A stretch of 64,000 nt of DNA from an uncultured Carboxylicivirga sp. (GCA_947503525.1 CANNEA010000002.1:620001-684000), one strand, 5' to 3'. Shown: positions 1 to 9,483, counted from the first letter of the stretch. Numbers and translations: made by a program. Notes: generated from the sequence alone by a model not told the origin.

Positions 1-11
1 TATAATCAACT

Positions 12-368
12 ATGCAAACCCCTAAAGCCAATAAGAAAACATTAATCAGATGGAAAATATACATCGACCGAGCAAGAATGTATATAGGCTATCTTCAGTT
101 TTTTATGATTGGTTTTGTGTTTCTGGAATCGTTCCGTGATGAAGCCATTGGTCAATTAATATTCAGCAATCTATTTCTTTCAATTCCAGTTTTATTTGTT
201 CTGTTTTTTGTGTTGTCTCTCATTGTGGGACGTATAGATACAGTTTTGGGTTTGCGTGAAGAAGAATTAAGAAATTCAACTCAATCAAATCCTGTTATGC
301 GGGAAATTCTCGATGAGCTAAAAGGGATTAAAGAGGAACTTGAAGAGTTAAAGAAAAACAAATCCTAA
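12..368 (+). CDS. Small membrane protein with C-terminal coiled coil
   Basis: I do not recognise the family of this 118-residue protein. It has a basic N-terminus, hydrophobic segments at about residues 25-42 and 52-72 (probable membrane helices), and a charged tail at about 95-118 (DELKGIKEELEELKK) that reads as a short cytosolic coiled coil. Its stop lies 4 bp before the GTG start of a histidine kinase, so the two are probably cotranscribed, and it may act in that signalling locus. The gene begins 12 bp into the window, so an earlier start cannot be excluded. Confidence 0.6.
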   Translation: MQTPKANKKTLIRWKIYIDRARMYIGYLQFFMIGFVFLESFRDEAIGQLIFSNLFLSIPVLFVLFFVLSLIVGRIDTVLGLREEELRNSTQSNPVMREILDELKGIKEELEELKKNKS

Positions 369-372
369 TCAC

Positions 373-1626
373 GTGAAATTAATAACTAAATCAGGACTCA
401 ATTTTATATCTGCAAGTATCTTTTTCTTCTTGTTTGGAAGCCTTGGAGGCTATTATTTTATTCGCTATGCCGTTAATAAGTTTCTAAACAACGAACTTCT
501 TGAAGCCAAAGCATACATTGATCGAGCTGAAGGGACTGGTAATTATAAATTGACTTTTGCTGATGTGCTTGCTGATTCCATACAGGGACCTGCATCTTAC
601 AGAGAGCCTTTTATTAATGATACCGTGATAATGAATTCGTCAACCGGGAACTACGAATTTTATAGGAAACTCACTTTCGACAAAACGTATGAAAACCATG
701 TGGTTAGATACCAAATAGTTCGATCATCGGCGCCCTCCGATGTTATGGTGATGAAATTCACACTCATGTTAACCGTCTTTCCGGTACTATTCTTTTTGAT
801 TCTTTATTTTGTCAATCGGGGTTCTACCAGATATTCTTTAACGGTATTCTATGATACCATAAAAAAATTAAAGGCTTTTGATGTTAATAAGGACAATAAG
901 CTTGAATTAATGACTTCTGATATCGATGAATTTGAACAGCTCAACGAGGTGTTTAATGCAATGGATAAAAAGATAAAGGAAGACTTTGAGCGCCTTAAAG
1001 AATATACTGAGAATACGTCACATGAACTTCAAACACCCTTGGCAATAATTACTTCGCGCTTGGATGAATTACTGCAATCGAGTAATCTGACAGAAGAGCA
1101 AATAAAAACAGTGGCTGGGCTAATGGAAACGGTTAATCGTTTATCCAAAATCAATCAGGCTTTAATTTATCTGGCTAAGTTGGATAATCGCATGTTTAAA
1201 GATGAAGAGAAAGTAGATATCAATAATCTGATTCGCGAACAAGTAGAATTGCTTGAACCTTTGATTGAAAACAAAGGGATAAGTCTAGAATTAACATCAA
1301 CAGATAAGTGCGAAACTATTATGAATAAGTCATTGTCGCATACATTAATTCAAAACCTATTAAAAAATGCAATCCGGCATAATGTAGAGAATGGATATAT
1401 TAAGATAGAGTGCGCTGCCAATCACCTTATAATTGAAAACAGCGGTAGTCCTTTGGCAACATCTACCGATGAATTATTTAAACGTTTTAATAAGGCAGGC
1501 AATCATCCTAATTCTTTGGGTATAGGTTTGTCTGTTGTGAAGCGTATTTGTGAGATTTCCTCTATTGATATTCAATATCAATGTACCGAATCTAAGCATC
1601 AATTTGAGCTTAGGTTTAAAAACTAA
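373..1626 (+). CDS. Membrane sensor histidine kinase
   Basis: This 417-residue two-component sensor kinase starts at GTG. Membrane helices lie at about residues 10-32 and 127-148, flanking a short extracytoplasmic sensor region. A HAMP-like linker follows (~150-205). The HisKA H-box SHELQTPL has its phospho-acceptor His near residue 217. The ATPase domain shows an N-box (NLLKNAIRHN) and a G2 box (LGIGLSVVKR). No response regulator lies downstream; it is probably upstream of the window, as is usual for such pairs. The gene sits 4 bp after the small membrane protein and is followed by a hairpin shared with the convergent pyrophosphatase gene. The ligand cannot be inferred. Confidence 0.92.
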   Translation: MKLITKSGLNFISASIFFFLFGSLGGYYFIRYAVNKFLNNELLEAKAYIDRAEGTGNYKLTFADVLADSIQGPASYREPFINDTVIMNSSTGNYEFYRKLTFDKTYENHVVRYQIVRSSAPSDVMVMKFTLMLTVFPVLFFLILYFVNRGSTRYSLTVFYDTIKKLKAFDVNKDNKLELMTSDIDEFEQLNEVFNAMDKKIKEDFERLKEYTENTSHELQTPLAIITSRLDELLQSSNLTEEQIKTVAGLMETVNRLSKINQALIYLAKLDNRMFKDEEKVDINNLIREQVELLEPLIENKGISLELTSTDKCETIMNKSLSHTLIQNLLKNAIRHNVENGYIKIECAANHLIIENSGSPLATSTDELFKRFNKAGNHPNSLGIGLSVVKRICEISSIDIQYQCTESKHQFELRFKN

Positions 1627-1634
1627 GGAAAAAA

Positions 1635-1656
1635 ATCCCTGCAAATAGGCAGGGAT
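1635..1656 (-). terminator. Intrinsic terminator between convergent genes
   Basis: Perfect 8-bp stem ATCCCTGC/GCAGGGAT with a 6-nt loop. On the minus strand the stem is followed by a run of T, fitting termination of the pyrophosphatase transcript. It may also stop the kinase transcript from the other side. Confidence 0.75.
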
Positions 1657-1678
1657 AAAGGTTATATCTTTTTCAAAA

Positions 1679-2374
1679 TTAATACGATGATAAGGCTTTT
1701 CTTAACTCCGTAAATCTATTTTCATAATCGTCAATAGAAAGTTTGATGACCTGTTTTGCTTCCTCGGCATTATAAGTATGCGTAATCTCAGAATCGTTAC
1801 TTAATCCAGGCATATCTTTATAAGTCAGGAAATAATGCTTTAATCGCTTAATAACCATTTCCGGTAAGTCAGTAATATCCTTGTATTCACCGTATACTAC
1901 ATCATTTTTCAAAACCGAGATGATCTTATCATCGGCCTGATTGCCATCCAACATTCTGAATCCCCCAATAGGAATGGCTTGCGCCAGTACATCACCATGT
2001 GGAATATCTTTCTCCGTCAACAGCAATATATCAAGTGGATCACCGTCGCCAATAATATCTTTCTTCCCTGTTTTCTCGCTACAAAATTTACCTACTTTTT
2101 TCCCACAGTAGGTTTGAGGAATAAAACCATAAGGTGCAGGAACCACATTAGAGTATTTCTGTGGACGATCGATTTGCAGGTATCCACTGACTTTATCAAT
2201 TTCGTATTTAATGGTATCGGTAGGGACCACTTCAATAAAAGCAGTTAAAATATCAGGACTATTATCACCGATATCAATTCCATGCCATGGGTGAGATTTA
2301 TAACGAAGCCCCATAAGCCGTCCAATTGGATCCATTAAACTGTTTGTAGTCATATCCTTTATTCTTTTGATCAT
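1679..2374 (-). CDS. ppa: Inorganic pyrophosphatase, family I
   Basis: Cytosolic soluble pyrophosphatase that hydrolyses PPi to two phosphates and so pulls biosynthetic reactions forward. The family I signature is visible as DGDPLDILL, carrying the Asp residues that bind Mg2+; other recognisable pieces are EIDKVSGYLQIDRPQKYS and the YKDMPG region. At 231 residues it is longer than the ~175-residue E. coli enzyme and has an N-terminal extension of about 40 residues, a form I associate with Bacteroidetes and other lineages. It is monocistronic, with a terminator 23 bp past its stop. Confidence 0.93.
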   Translation of the reverse strand: MIKRIKDMTTNSLMDPIGRLMGLRYKSHPWHGIDIGDNSPDILTAFIEVVPTDTIKYEIDKVSGYLQIDRPQKYSNVVPAPYGFIPQTYCGKKVGKFCSEKTGKKDIIGDGDPLDILLLTEKDIPHGDVLAQAIPIGGFRMLDGNQADDKIISVLKNDVVYGEYKDITDLPEMVIKRLKHYFLTYKDMPGLSNDSEITHTYNAEEAKQVIKLSIDDYENRFTELRKALSSY

Positions 2375-2759
2375 TCAAGTTTTGGTTTAGTTATAAACAT
2401 GCTAAATGTCTGATTGTTTTGCTCTTTTGCTAATCAGTTCTTTTTTTGTGATAAACGACGAATTTAAGCATCCAAATGTAAATGATCAAAATTTAGAAAG
2501 AGTGTGTTTTCAATAGTTTTAAAAGTAAATAATGGGAGATGTAGCTGATTTGGTTTTTGCGACTAATGTGCTACATGAGAAAGTATTTTGGTTTCTTACG
2601 CTGAATTATAAAACCGGATGATGATCGTGAATGTACCATATTGAATTAATGGATGTTAAAACGAGTTAGGAAATACTAATTGAGGCTTTTTACGGCATAG
2701 ATATTGATATATGAACATTCTTGTATTTTATCGAATATCGAATTTTAAAAGTATAGCAA
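2375..2759. other. Intergenic region between divergent genes
   Basis: 385 bp of AT-rich sequence between the pyrophosphatase gene and a small secreted-protein gene. Apart from one candidate minus-strand -7 element I see no gene, repeat or strong hairpin. Confidence 0.6.
2473..2480 (-). promoter_or_regulatory. Candidate -7 element TACATTTG
   Basis: Exact match to the Bacteroidetes -7 consensus TAnnTTTG on the minus strand, 93-100 bp before the pyrophosphatase start. No convincing -33 element is seen. Confidence 0.4.
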
Positions 2760-3071
2760 ATGAAAATCTTACTATTGACCGCAGTTTTACTCGTGTCAAC
2801 TTATAGTGCAAAAGCACAAAAAGAGTACAGACAAGTCACTCATCGGAGTAATAAAGCTGTAGTTTCTGGTGATACACTTACCGTTTATAAAAAGGATGAG
2901 GCAACAACTTACTTAAGATTCGAAGAGAAAAAAAGGATTAGTAAGTACATTAATGAAGAAGGGCATAAAATAGAAACATTTAAGCCATTACTCAGAGGAT
3001 ATTTGTTGTTTGTTGATGGGAATAAATATGCTGTTCGGCATGAGCAAACTCCTTCCTATATAGCTTATTAA
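2760..3071 (+). CDS. Small secreted protein of unknown function
   Basis: A 103-residue protein not assigned to a family. Residues 1-20 form a typical Sec signal peptide (MKILLLTAVLLVSTYSAKAQ), predicting a mature periplasmic protein of about 83 residues. The mature part is basic and rich in Lys, Thr and Tyr, without cysteines. It stands alone, convergent with yifB, whose stop is 38 bp away. The clean signal peptide and the ATG immediately downstream of an AT-rich leader support it as a real gene. Confidence 0.65.
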   Translation: MKILLLTAVLLVSTYSAKAQKEYRQVTHRSNKAVVSGDTLTVYKKDEATTYLRFEEKKRISKYINEEGHKIETFKPLLRGYLLFVDGNKYAVRHEQTPSYIAY

Positions 3072-3109
3072 AAGCATTTGCTGTAATTGGCCGGAGAGGA
3101 CGAATGCCT

Positions 3110-4648
3110 TCAACCTCCCCAATTTGATCGATCCAGACTGCGATATTGTACAGCTTCTGCTACATGATGCGTTTGTATTGTTTCAGAATTTTCCAAGTCG
3201 GCAATTGTACGGGATACTTTTAAAATTCGATCGTAAGCACGCGCCGATAAATCCAGTTTTTCCATGGCTGTTTTAAGAATTGCCATACTGCTCTCATCCG
3301 GACTTGAATATTTAGATAACATTCGAGTACTCATTTGCGCATTGCAGTGAACATTAGATTCTTCCTTGTATCGTTCATTTTGTATCTGACGGGCTTTTAC
3401 AACCCGATTCCTCACGTCAATGCTTTTTTCGGATGGAGGTGTTTCTGCTAACTTATTAAATGGAACCGGCACCACTTCAATATGAAGGTCTATACGATCC
3501 AATAACGGACCTGAAATACGACTTAAATATTTTTGGACTACGCCCGGGCTACATACACATTTTTTATCAGGGTGATTAAAGTAACCACAAGGACAGGGAT
3601 TCATGCTAGCAACCAACATAAAACTTGCCGGATAATCAATTGAAAAGCGAGCTCTGGAAATGTTGATGCATCTATCCTCAAGTGGTTGACGCATAACTTC
3701 CAACACTGTTCGTTTAAATTCGGGTAATTCATCCAGAAATAAAACTCCGTTATGTGCTAAGGATATTTCGCCGGGTTGAGGAAATGAACCTCCTCCAATT
3801 AGGCCAGCATCAGATATGGAGTGATGAGGGCTACGAAAAGGCCTTTGTGTTATCAATGAGTTTTTAGAACTGGTTTTACCGGCAACCGAATGTATTTTTG
3901 TAGTTTCTAAAGCTTCATCTAAAGACAAAGGAGGTAATATGCTTGCCAGTCGTTTAGCCAACATGGACTTACCCGAACCAGGTGGGCCAATCATAATTAA
4001 ATTATGTCCGCCAGCAGCTGCTATTTCAAGCGATCGCTTAACACTTTCTTGCCCTTTAACCTCAGAGAAATCAAAGTCAATGGATTGAATACCTTTTGAA
4101 AATTCTTCTTCCGTATTTAGTTCAATATTATCAAATTCTTCCTGGCCATCTAAAAAGCGAATGACCTGAGCTATATTTTCGAAGCCATATATTTTTAAAT
4201 TGCCAACCACAGCAGCTTCTTTCGCGTTCTGGATGGGTAATATACATCCTTTATAACCATCCTCTTTGGCTTTAATGGCCATTGGTAGTACACCTTTAAC
4301 AGGTTGCAAACTGCCATCGAGCGATAATTCACCCATAATGATGTAATCTCCAATCTGACTTTCTCCTATTTGTGTAGATGCAGCTAAGATGCCAATGGCA
4401 AGTGGGAGATCGTAGGAAGATCCTTCCTTACGTATATCAGCAGGGGCCATATTGATAACAATTTTGTGGCCTGGCCATTTATATCCACTAATTTTTAATG
4501 CTGACTCTATACGCTGCTGACTCTCCTTTACAGCATTATCTGGTAAGCCAACCAAATGAAATCGGATACCTTGTGATACATTTACTTCGATTGTTATTGT
4601 ATAGGCATCAACGCCGCTAACTGCTGATCCAAATGTTTTTACAAGCAT
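3110..4648 (-). CDS. YifB/ComM family Mg chelatase-like AAA+ ATPase
   Basis: 512-residue AAA+ protein of the YifB/ComM family. ComM acts as a branch-migration helicase during natural transformation; the role in Bacteroidetes is inferred by homology. The N-terminal ChlI-like domain (~20-140) contains the family block [17 protein letters not shown]. Walker A is [13 protein letters not shown] (~215-230), Walker [10 protein letters not shown], and there is a [13 protein letters not shown]-type cysteine cluster. The C-terminal Mg-chelatase domain holds the arginine-finger region. A decayed duplicate of its 5' end and upstream region lies about 2.8 kb away at 7367-7527. It is separated from the next gene by a hairpin-rich intergenic region. 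Confidence 0.93.
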   Translation of the reverse strand: MLVKTFGSAVSGVDAYTITIEVNVSQGIRFHLVGLPDNAVKESQQRIESALKISGYKWPGHKIVINMAPADIRKEGSSYDLPLAIGILAASTQIGESQIGDYIIMGELSLDGSLQPVKGVLPMAIKAKEDGYKGCILPIQNAKEAAVVGNLKIYGFENIAQVIRFLDGQEEFDNIELNTEEEFSKGIQSIDFDFSEVKGQESVKRSLEIAAAGGHNLIMIGPPGSGKSMLAKRLASILPPLSLDEALETTKIHSVAGKTSSKNSLITQRPFRSPHHSISDAGLIGGGSFPQPGEISLAHNGVLFLDELPEFKRTVLEVMRQPLEDRCINISRARFSIDYPASFMLVASMNPCPCGYFNHPDKKCVCSPGVVQKYLSRISGPLLDRIDLHIEVVPVPFNKLAETPPSEKSIDVRNRVVKARQIQNERYKEESNVHCNAQMSTRMLSKYSSPDESSMAILKTAMEKLDLSARAYDRILKVSRTIADLENSETIQTHHVAEAVQYRSLDRSNWGG

Positions 4649-4701
4649 AGGGTGTGCGATTTTTATTCAAGTTATGAAAAATCGAACAAACTTATACCAC
4701 T

Positions 4702-4718
4702 TTCACCACGAAGGTGAA
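4702..4718. repeat. Short hairpin upstream of yifB
   Basis: TTCACC/GGTGAA inverted repeat with a 5-nt loop, about 55 bp before the yifB start. It could be an operator or simply structure; no further support. Confidence 0.35.
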
Positions 4719-4730
4719 TTTATTATTTAT

Positions 4731-4788
4731 TTGTATAATGATTGAGCCTTTCAAGTGAAACGCAGGTAAGGCTCACTTCATTATACAA
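4731..4788. repeat. Long imperfect inverted repeat between yifB and T9SS gene
   Basis: The left arm TTGTATAATGATTGAGCCTT (4731-4750) is nearly complementary to the right arm at 4768-4788 (AAGGCTCACTTCATTATACAA), with about 17 nt between them and one small bulge. The arms are much longer than needed for a terminator and there is no T-run. It may be the trace of a small mobile element, a transcript hairpin or an operator. Confidence 0.5.
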
Positions 4789-4944
4789 TCGGTATTGCTT
4801 GCGCATATATTCCTTTATCGTTTACTTATTTAAGAATAGATTCAACATATTGATTCAATACATAAATCACTTAAATGTTGATTTCCTGTTTCATTTGGAT
4901 AATCCAGATGCACCTCAGGTTTGCCAATCATTCTGATTTAAATG

Positions 4945-7137
4945 CTATTTACTGCGCATTAGAATCATTTTTTTCGCATCAACGAGCCTGTCGTTTACTG
5001 TCATATTATACAAATAAATACCTTCTGCATCTCCCAGTGTTTGCATATTGATAGAATAGTTACCGGATTGAAGATGCTCCCTTTTGAAGGTTTTAATTTT
5101 CTCACCTAAAATATTATAAACCGTTAGCTTTACTGTTGAGGGCTGGCTGATCAGATATTCAATTGTAGTATGCGAATTAAACGGATTGGGATAATTCTGG
5201 AACAGCGATGATTCAGTAGAAGGATCACTAACTCCATTTACTGCTGTCGCCAGATCACCTGGTGCGAGGGCATATATTTTAGATGAACGAATAACAATTG
5301 CCGTTTTATCTCCTGTTATATGATAGGGTGATACAATGTTTCCCTCAGGATTAAGTTCGTAAAATGCATCTGTATAGGCCGAATATCCCCAATATTTGTC
5401 ATACGTAACACCAACTCCTACACCGATAACATCTCCTGCATACGCATATAAGGATTCATCCATCTGTTCTACTCTCCAGCTTTTATCTATCGCATTATAA
5501 ATTGTTAATTCAGCATCTGCGGATTTTGCAAATAATATAGAATCTCCAAAACATCCAGAAGACGTAAGTTGAAAATCCCGTTCGTAAATTGTTGCAGTAG
5601 ATGCATCAAATAATATGGTGTAGTTTTGTGTGGTGTGCAAAGCCAGATTATTTGTTACATTTAAACTACCATAACTTTCGGGTGCAAAATACTTGATCAG
5701 GATGTCTTGCTCTTCCGAATAAAATAATACTTCATTATTTTCCGCGCCTCTTGTCCACAGAGCATACACTTTTGATGTGGCCCTTTTGCCACTTACCATA
5801 CTAGTTGTTTTGTATGCATCTACCGATTGCAAGGCATTGGTTCTGGCATTAAAAAAGTGAACTTTCATCACGTCAGTTGTATCTAAATACCGAAATGTTG
5901 CCGTGTAGTTTTCTGCAGCAAAATGACCGATATGACTGTAATCGTTTTGTTGGTAAAAAATATTTTTTGATTGCCCTGTATTGAAATTGTGAAACCACGT
6001 ATTGTGCTCACCATTTCCAGCTGCAACCATACCGCCTACAACAAAAGCTGGTTCTCTAAAAAGATCAGGTATTTCACCAATATAGGTTTCTGTATCTCCA
6101 TAGAATTTCCATACACCTACAGTGTAATCTTCATCATCATTCATATAATACGCCAAAGCATTACTTCCACCACACTTCCATGTAAAACTAATATACAACT
6201 CTCGAGGATCATATGAATGATGATAGGCAAACCATTTACCGGTTTTTGTTGAGTAAATATTTACATACTTATCACGATGAATCTGGTCTCCAACCTCATA
6301 ACCACATACATGAAGATTTATTTCTTCCAAATACTCCCAACTGTAAGAATCTACCCATGATTCAAAATTACCTTTATCGTAACCCATTGGCATGGTAATG
6401 TCCTTAAATTCATTTGTTTTCGAGGAATAACCGAAATGTTTTGCTGTTGTTGCTGCATCACTCCATTGGGAAACAAAACCTCCGGTCATTTTTCTATCTG
6501 GATAGTGATACCACCCTCCCTGATCTATTTCAGCAAAAGAATGTGTATCCAGACTGTAAGCAATATTTTTTGCATAATCGTAATTATTCCTGGCAAAGAT
6601 AGCCCCAGCATAAGTGTCGGCTGCCCAAAAAGAATTTATCCCACTGGCATTAAGTACATCGCCGTAATCATATGATTTCCATTGTGCCTGCTCTGCATCA
6701 AACACATAAAATATATTTGCAGATGTAGCGAAGTAGGCTAATTTGCCGGAACATCCGAAACCTTTTCTAACAGACACGCCAGTGGGGTCAAGTAAATCAC
6801 CTTCGTATTTAACTGTATCGCATTGCGAAAGAATAGAGCTGTAGCCTACAATATAATCGTCGCTGTATGTAAAAGCAGTAAAGCCATCAGCTATGGCCGT
6901 TTTAAAATTCTGGGTAGAACCAAATGTAACTGTTTGCCATGTATTACTTTTTGTGTCAAAAAAATATACTATATCAGCATTAGCTTTTGTGTAGATAGCC
7001 AGGTTACCATGGCAGCTTACAATGCTTGTTCCGCTTATTGAGGGTGAAACATCCTGTTCGATCCATCCAGCTTGTTGTGAATAACTATACGCAGTAAAAA
7101 AACACAGGATAAGCGTAAATATTGAATGTTTTTTCAT
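4945..7137 (-). CDS. Secreted protein with T9SS type A sorting domain
   Basis: 730-residue exported protein. Residues 1-20 are a Sec signal peptide (MKKHSIFTLILCFFTAYSYS). The last ~85 residues form a type A T9SS C-terminal domain, seen from FQNYPNPFNSHTTIEYLIS through KLTVYNILGEKIKT to IYLYNM near the end. It should therefore be moved across the outer membrane by the type IX system and anchored or released. The ~600-residue middle has repeated short blocks with aromatic residues and phrases such as YFFDTKSNTW and FYSEEQ, suggesting beta-propeller (kelch-like) blades, but no catalytic motif. The substrate or partner is unknown. It is monocistronic with its own promoter. Confidence 0.85.
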   Translation of the reverse strand: MKKHSIFTLILCFFTAYSYSQQAGWIEQDVSPSISGTSIVSCHGNLAIYTKANADIVYFFDTKSNTWQTVTFGSTQNFKTAIADGFTAFTYSDDYIVGYSSILSQCDTVKYEGDLLDPTGVSVRKGFGCSGKLAYFATSANIFYVFDAEQAQWKSYDYGDVLNASGINSFWAADTYAGAIFARNNYDYAKNIAYSLDTHSFAEIDQGGWYHYPDRKMTGGFVSQWSDAATTAKHFGYSSKTNEFKDITMPMGYDKGNFESWVDSYSWEYLEEINLHVCGYEVGDQIHRDKYVNIYSTKTGKWFAYHHSYDPRELYISFTWKCGGSNALAYYMNDDEDYTVGVWKFYGDTETYIGEIPDLFREPAFVVGGMVAAGNGEHNTWFHNFNTGQSKNIFYQQNDYSHIGHFAAENYTATFRYLDTTDVMKVHFFNARTNALQSVDAYKTTSMVSGKRATSKVYALWTRGAENNEVLFYSEEQDILIKYFAPESYGSLNVTNNLALHTTQNYTILFDASTATIYERDFQLTSSGCFGDSILFAKSADAELTIYNAIDKSWRVEQMDESLYAYAGDVIGVGVGVTYDKYWGYSAYTDAFYELNPEGNIVSPYHITGDKTAIVIRSSKIYALAPGDLATAVNGVSDPSTESSLFQNYPNPFNSHTTIEYLISQPSTVKLTVYNILGEKIKTFKREHLQSGNYSINMQTLGDAEGIYLYNMTVNDRLVDAKKMILMRSK

Positions 7138-7165
7138 GATATAAGAAGTTATTGGGATATTTAAG

Positions 7166-7173
7166 CAAATGTA
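7166..7173 (-). promoter_or_regulatory. -7 element TACATTTG for the T9SS protein gene
   Basis: Exact TAnnTTTG match on the minus strand, 29-36 bp before the start codon, with a TTG about 20 nt further upstream as a candidate -33 element. Confidence 0.6.
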
Positions 7174-7366
7174 CGGCGTAAACGCAGGAAGGTCAAGGTG
7201 TTATTTGCTTTAGCTATTACTTATTAACACCTTCTTATTCAGGTCAATCATTGAGTTTTTACTGCTTTTAAAGGATAGCTTTTTTCAATCTCAAATCCAG
7301 ATTCTTTTGCCAGATTCACTCTTATTCCATTACTTTAGCTAAGGGAATAACAACAGAAACATTTAT

Positions 7367-7527
7367 TGGCATTATCAAGTACACCAAGCAGATGTTATCG
7401 GATACCTTGTGACACATTTACTTCGATTGTAATAGTATAGGCATCACCACCATTAACAGATGACCTTAAGGTTTATTTAAGATACGGCGTGCGACTTTTA
7501 TTCATCTCATGAAAAATTGCACAAAAT
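7367..7527 (-). pseudogene. Decayed duplicate of the yifB 5' end and leader
   Basis: This stretch aligns without gaps to 4531-4691 (constant offset 2836), covering the first ~40 codons of yifB and ~40 bp upstream. The best part, 7397-7458, differs from yifB at about 8 of 62 positions. Read on the minus strand it still encodes [17 protein letters not shown], but the next codon is TAA where yifB has TTT (Phe), and the start codon is changed to ATC. Downstream of codon ~40 no similarity is visible. It is a dead fragment, probably left by a local duplication or recombination. Confidence 0.85.
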
Positions 7528-7558
7528 TACTCGTAGAAATAATACTTTTGTAAGAGGT

Positions 7559-8134
7559 TTACTTGAGTTGGGATTCGATAAACTGGATTAACACGTGAAT
7601 AACCTTAATGTGGATTTCCTGAATACGATCGGAATAGCCCGAATGAGGAGCGCGAATTTCAACATCACAAACTTCGGCTAATTCTCCCCCTGATTTGCCG
7701 GTTAAGGCAATAACATGCATTCCTTTTGCTTTGGCCACTTTGACCGCATTCAACACATTTGGTGAGTTGCCGCTAGTACTTATGGCAAGTAGAACATCTC
7801 CTTTTTGTCCAAGAGCTTCCACATAACGTGAGAAGATAAAATCAAAGCCATAATCATTTCCAACACAAGTAATATGTGTAGGGTCTGATATTGCAATGGC
7901 AGGCATCCCGGGTCGATCTTCTCTGAATCGACCGGTCAACTCTTCGGCAAAATGCATCGCATCACTCATCGATCCTCCATTACCGCAGGAAAGAATTTTA
8001 TTTCCATTCTTTATTGAATTAACCATAAATTCTCCAGCAGAGATAATTTTATCCCAATTGGAAGAATCCTGTATAAATAGGTTAAGAACCTCTTGTGCTT
8101 CAATAAAACTATTTGTGATGTCTTCTTTTGTCAT
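7559..8134 (-). CDS. gmhA: Sedoheptulose 7-phosphate isomerase (SIS domain)
   Basis: 191-residue cytosolic enzyme that converts sedoheptulose 7-phosphate to D-glycero-D-manno-heptose 7-phosphate, the first step toward ADP-heptose for lipopolysaccharide. It matches E. coli GmhA over its full length: SCGNGGS sugar-phosphate loop near residue 50, [19 protein letters not shown], and the C-terminal [11 protein letters not shown] helix with the catalytic His. E. coli has His after the GNGGS loop where this protein has Met. The next enzyme of the pathway (heptose kinase) is encoded 40 kb away at 48370-49365, so the pathway genes are split. Confidence 0.93.
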   Translation of the reverse strand: MTKEDITNSFIEAQEVLNLFIQDSSNWDKIISAGEFMVNSIKNGNKILSCGNGGSMSDAMHFAEELTGRFREDRPGMPAIAISDPTHITCVGNDYGFDFIFSRYVEALGQKGDVLLAISTSGNSPNVLNAVKVAKAKGMHVIALTGKSGGELAEVCDVEIRAPHSGYSDRIQEIHIKVIHVLIQFIESQLK

Positions 8135-8151
8135 GCCTTAAAAATCTGATG

Positions 8152-8159
8152 CAAAAGTA
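8152..8159 (-). promoter_or_regulatory. -7 element TACTTTTG for gmhA
   Basis: Exact TAnnTTTG match on the minus strand, 18-25 bp before the gmhA start, predicting a short leader. Confidence 0.55.
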
Positions 8160-8211
8160 CAGCGGATTTTTAAATATAAAAATCATTGTTGGCTTATTCC
8201 TAGCGGATTCT

Positions 8212-8652
8212 TTATAGACCCTCTTTTTCTGCAAATTGTTTAAAGGCTTCGAGATACGTTATTGATTGCTTTTTAAAGGCTCCAGGCATTAACCAGGCCA
8301 TTAATTTCATAAAACCTTTAAATTGAAATTCTTGTTTGCTTATGTAGCGGGTTTTGTTTTCTCCCTCCGATCGGAATTGAGCCTTTACAATGTTAAAGAC
8401 ACCTTTGGCCTCATAGCTGGCTGTAAATTCTTTCGGTAAATCCCTTACGATTATGGTTTCAGTCATTTCAATAAGCCGCTTACCCATTTTATAAATTAGC
8501 TTTGATTTAGTGCCAGACCGTCCAGGCTCACCACTAATTACTTCAAAGCTTTGCAATCCTTCCATCCATTTTTGAAGGTTGTTTGGATCGTCAAATAATT
8601 CGACTACTCGGTTTATCGGAAGGTTTATTAATATTTCAACTTGGTATTTCAT
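8212..8652 (-). CDS. SRPBCC (START-like) family protein
   Basis: 146-residue protein with the layout of the polyketide cyclase/SRPBCC ligand-binding fold. The opening beta strand (KYQVEILINLPINRVVELFDD) is followed by NLQKWMEGLQSFEVISG, where the Trp-containing helix-turn is typical of the family. The second half alternates strands and ends in a long helix (YLEAFKQFAEKEG). The fold makes a deep hydrophobic pocket; the ligand cannot be told. No signal peptide, so cytosolic. It is not clearly in an operon with its neighbours. Confidence 0.8.
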   Translation of the reverse strand: MKYQVEILINLPINRVVELFDDPNNLQKWMEGLQSFEVISGEPGRSGTKSKLIYKMGKRLIEMTETIIVRDLPKEFTASYEAKGVFNIVKAQFRSEGENKTRYISKQEFQFKGFMKLMAWLMPGAFKKQSITYLEAFKQFAEKEGL

Positions 8653-8745
8653 GGCAACGCTTAGTTTTAAATACTAATATTTATACAAGGGTAACATCGG
8701 CGTGAAAATGAGTTCATATCCGTAAAGACAGCTAGAGTAGACAAT

Positions 8746-9483
8746 TTATTTATAAACCTCATTTCCCAACCAATTTCCATTTTCTTTCCTAAGAATAAGT
8801 AAACCACTTTGCGCTTTGTTCAATGAGGCAATACATTCGCCTTTACTATTCCAAAATGCACTTTTGCCTCCTGCTATTGATCCGTAGCATTCGCCGCAGA
8901 AATTTGACATTAGAATATTGAGTTTATATTTCCTCGCATAAGTAGCTAACTTATCATGTGCCGCACCGATACTCTGCGGAGTATAAAATATGCTTGGTAG
9001 ATAAAGTGAGGCCTCTTTCTGAGAAGCTTCTATTATATGTTGCTCCGTTTCAATATCCGCACATATGGCCAGGGAAGCTTTCTCTCCATTAAGTTTAATT
9101 TGAGGATTATTTTCAAACGAAGTGGAATAGAAAAGTTCTTCTCCGTCGTGCAAGTACTGTTTTGTATAAATATCTACCCCACCATCCTGGGTAATAATAA
9201 ATGAGCCAATGTGAGGTTCTGTTTTTACTTGAACTGGTGCTCCGGCAATAATGGTCATTTGATACTCTGCGGCTAAATCGCGCAATATATTAATGCAGGC
9301 ATCATAAATGGTTAATGAAAGTTTTTGACCTTGCTCCCTAACATATCCTGTTATTGACATTTCAGGAAAAGTAATAAGCTCAACATTATGCTTAGCAGCT
9401 AATTTGATAAGTTCAAAATGTTCTTCTAAGTTATCGTGAAGAGCGCCTTGGATGGGACTGCTTTGTGCTGCTGCAATAATCAT
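8746..9483 (-). CDS. Carbon-nitrogen hydrolase (nitrilase superfamily)
   Basis: 245-residue cytosolic amidase-like enzyme from the start MIIAAAQSSP. The nitrilase Glu-Lys-Cys triad is visible: Glu in ITFPEMSITGY, Lys in IYTKQYLHDGEE and Cys in LAICADIE. A longer open frame reaches 9621, but that would overlap the upstream AraC-type gene, and the added residues look non-coding, so the internal ATG at 9483 is preferred. The substrate is unknown; relatives hydrolyse omega-amides and N-carbamoyl compounds. It lies 113 bp downstream of the AraC-GyrI regulator and may be controlled by it. Confidence 0.85.
   Translation of the reverse strand: MIIAAAQSSPIQGALHDNLEEHFELIKLAAKHNVELITFPEMSITGYVREQGQKLSLTIYDACINILRDLAAEYQMTIIAGAPVQVKTEPHIGSFIITQDGGVDIYTKQYLHDGEELFYSTSFENNPQIKLNGEKASLAICADIETEQHIIEASQKEASLYLPSIFYTPQSIGAAHDKLATYARKYKLNILMSNFCGECYGSIAGGKSAFWNSKGECIASLNKAQSGLLILRKENGNWLGNEVYK

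Noticed and set aside
366-380. CACGTGAAA resembling half of a parS site at the kinase start
   Set aside because: Only about 10 of 16 positions match the parS consensus, and it overlaps a GTG start codon; other CACGTG sites in the window match less.
4742-4936. 64-codon plus-strand open frame between yifB and the T9SS gene
   Set aside because: Composition is not protein-like, the frame covers the inverted repeat, and no start signal or homologue pattern is seen.
5971-7041. Several plus-strand open frames inside the T9SS gene
   Set aside because: They are antisense shadows of a protein with signal peptide and sorting domain on the minus strand.
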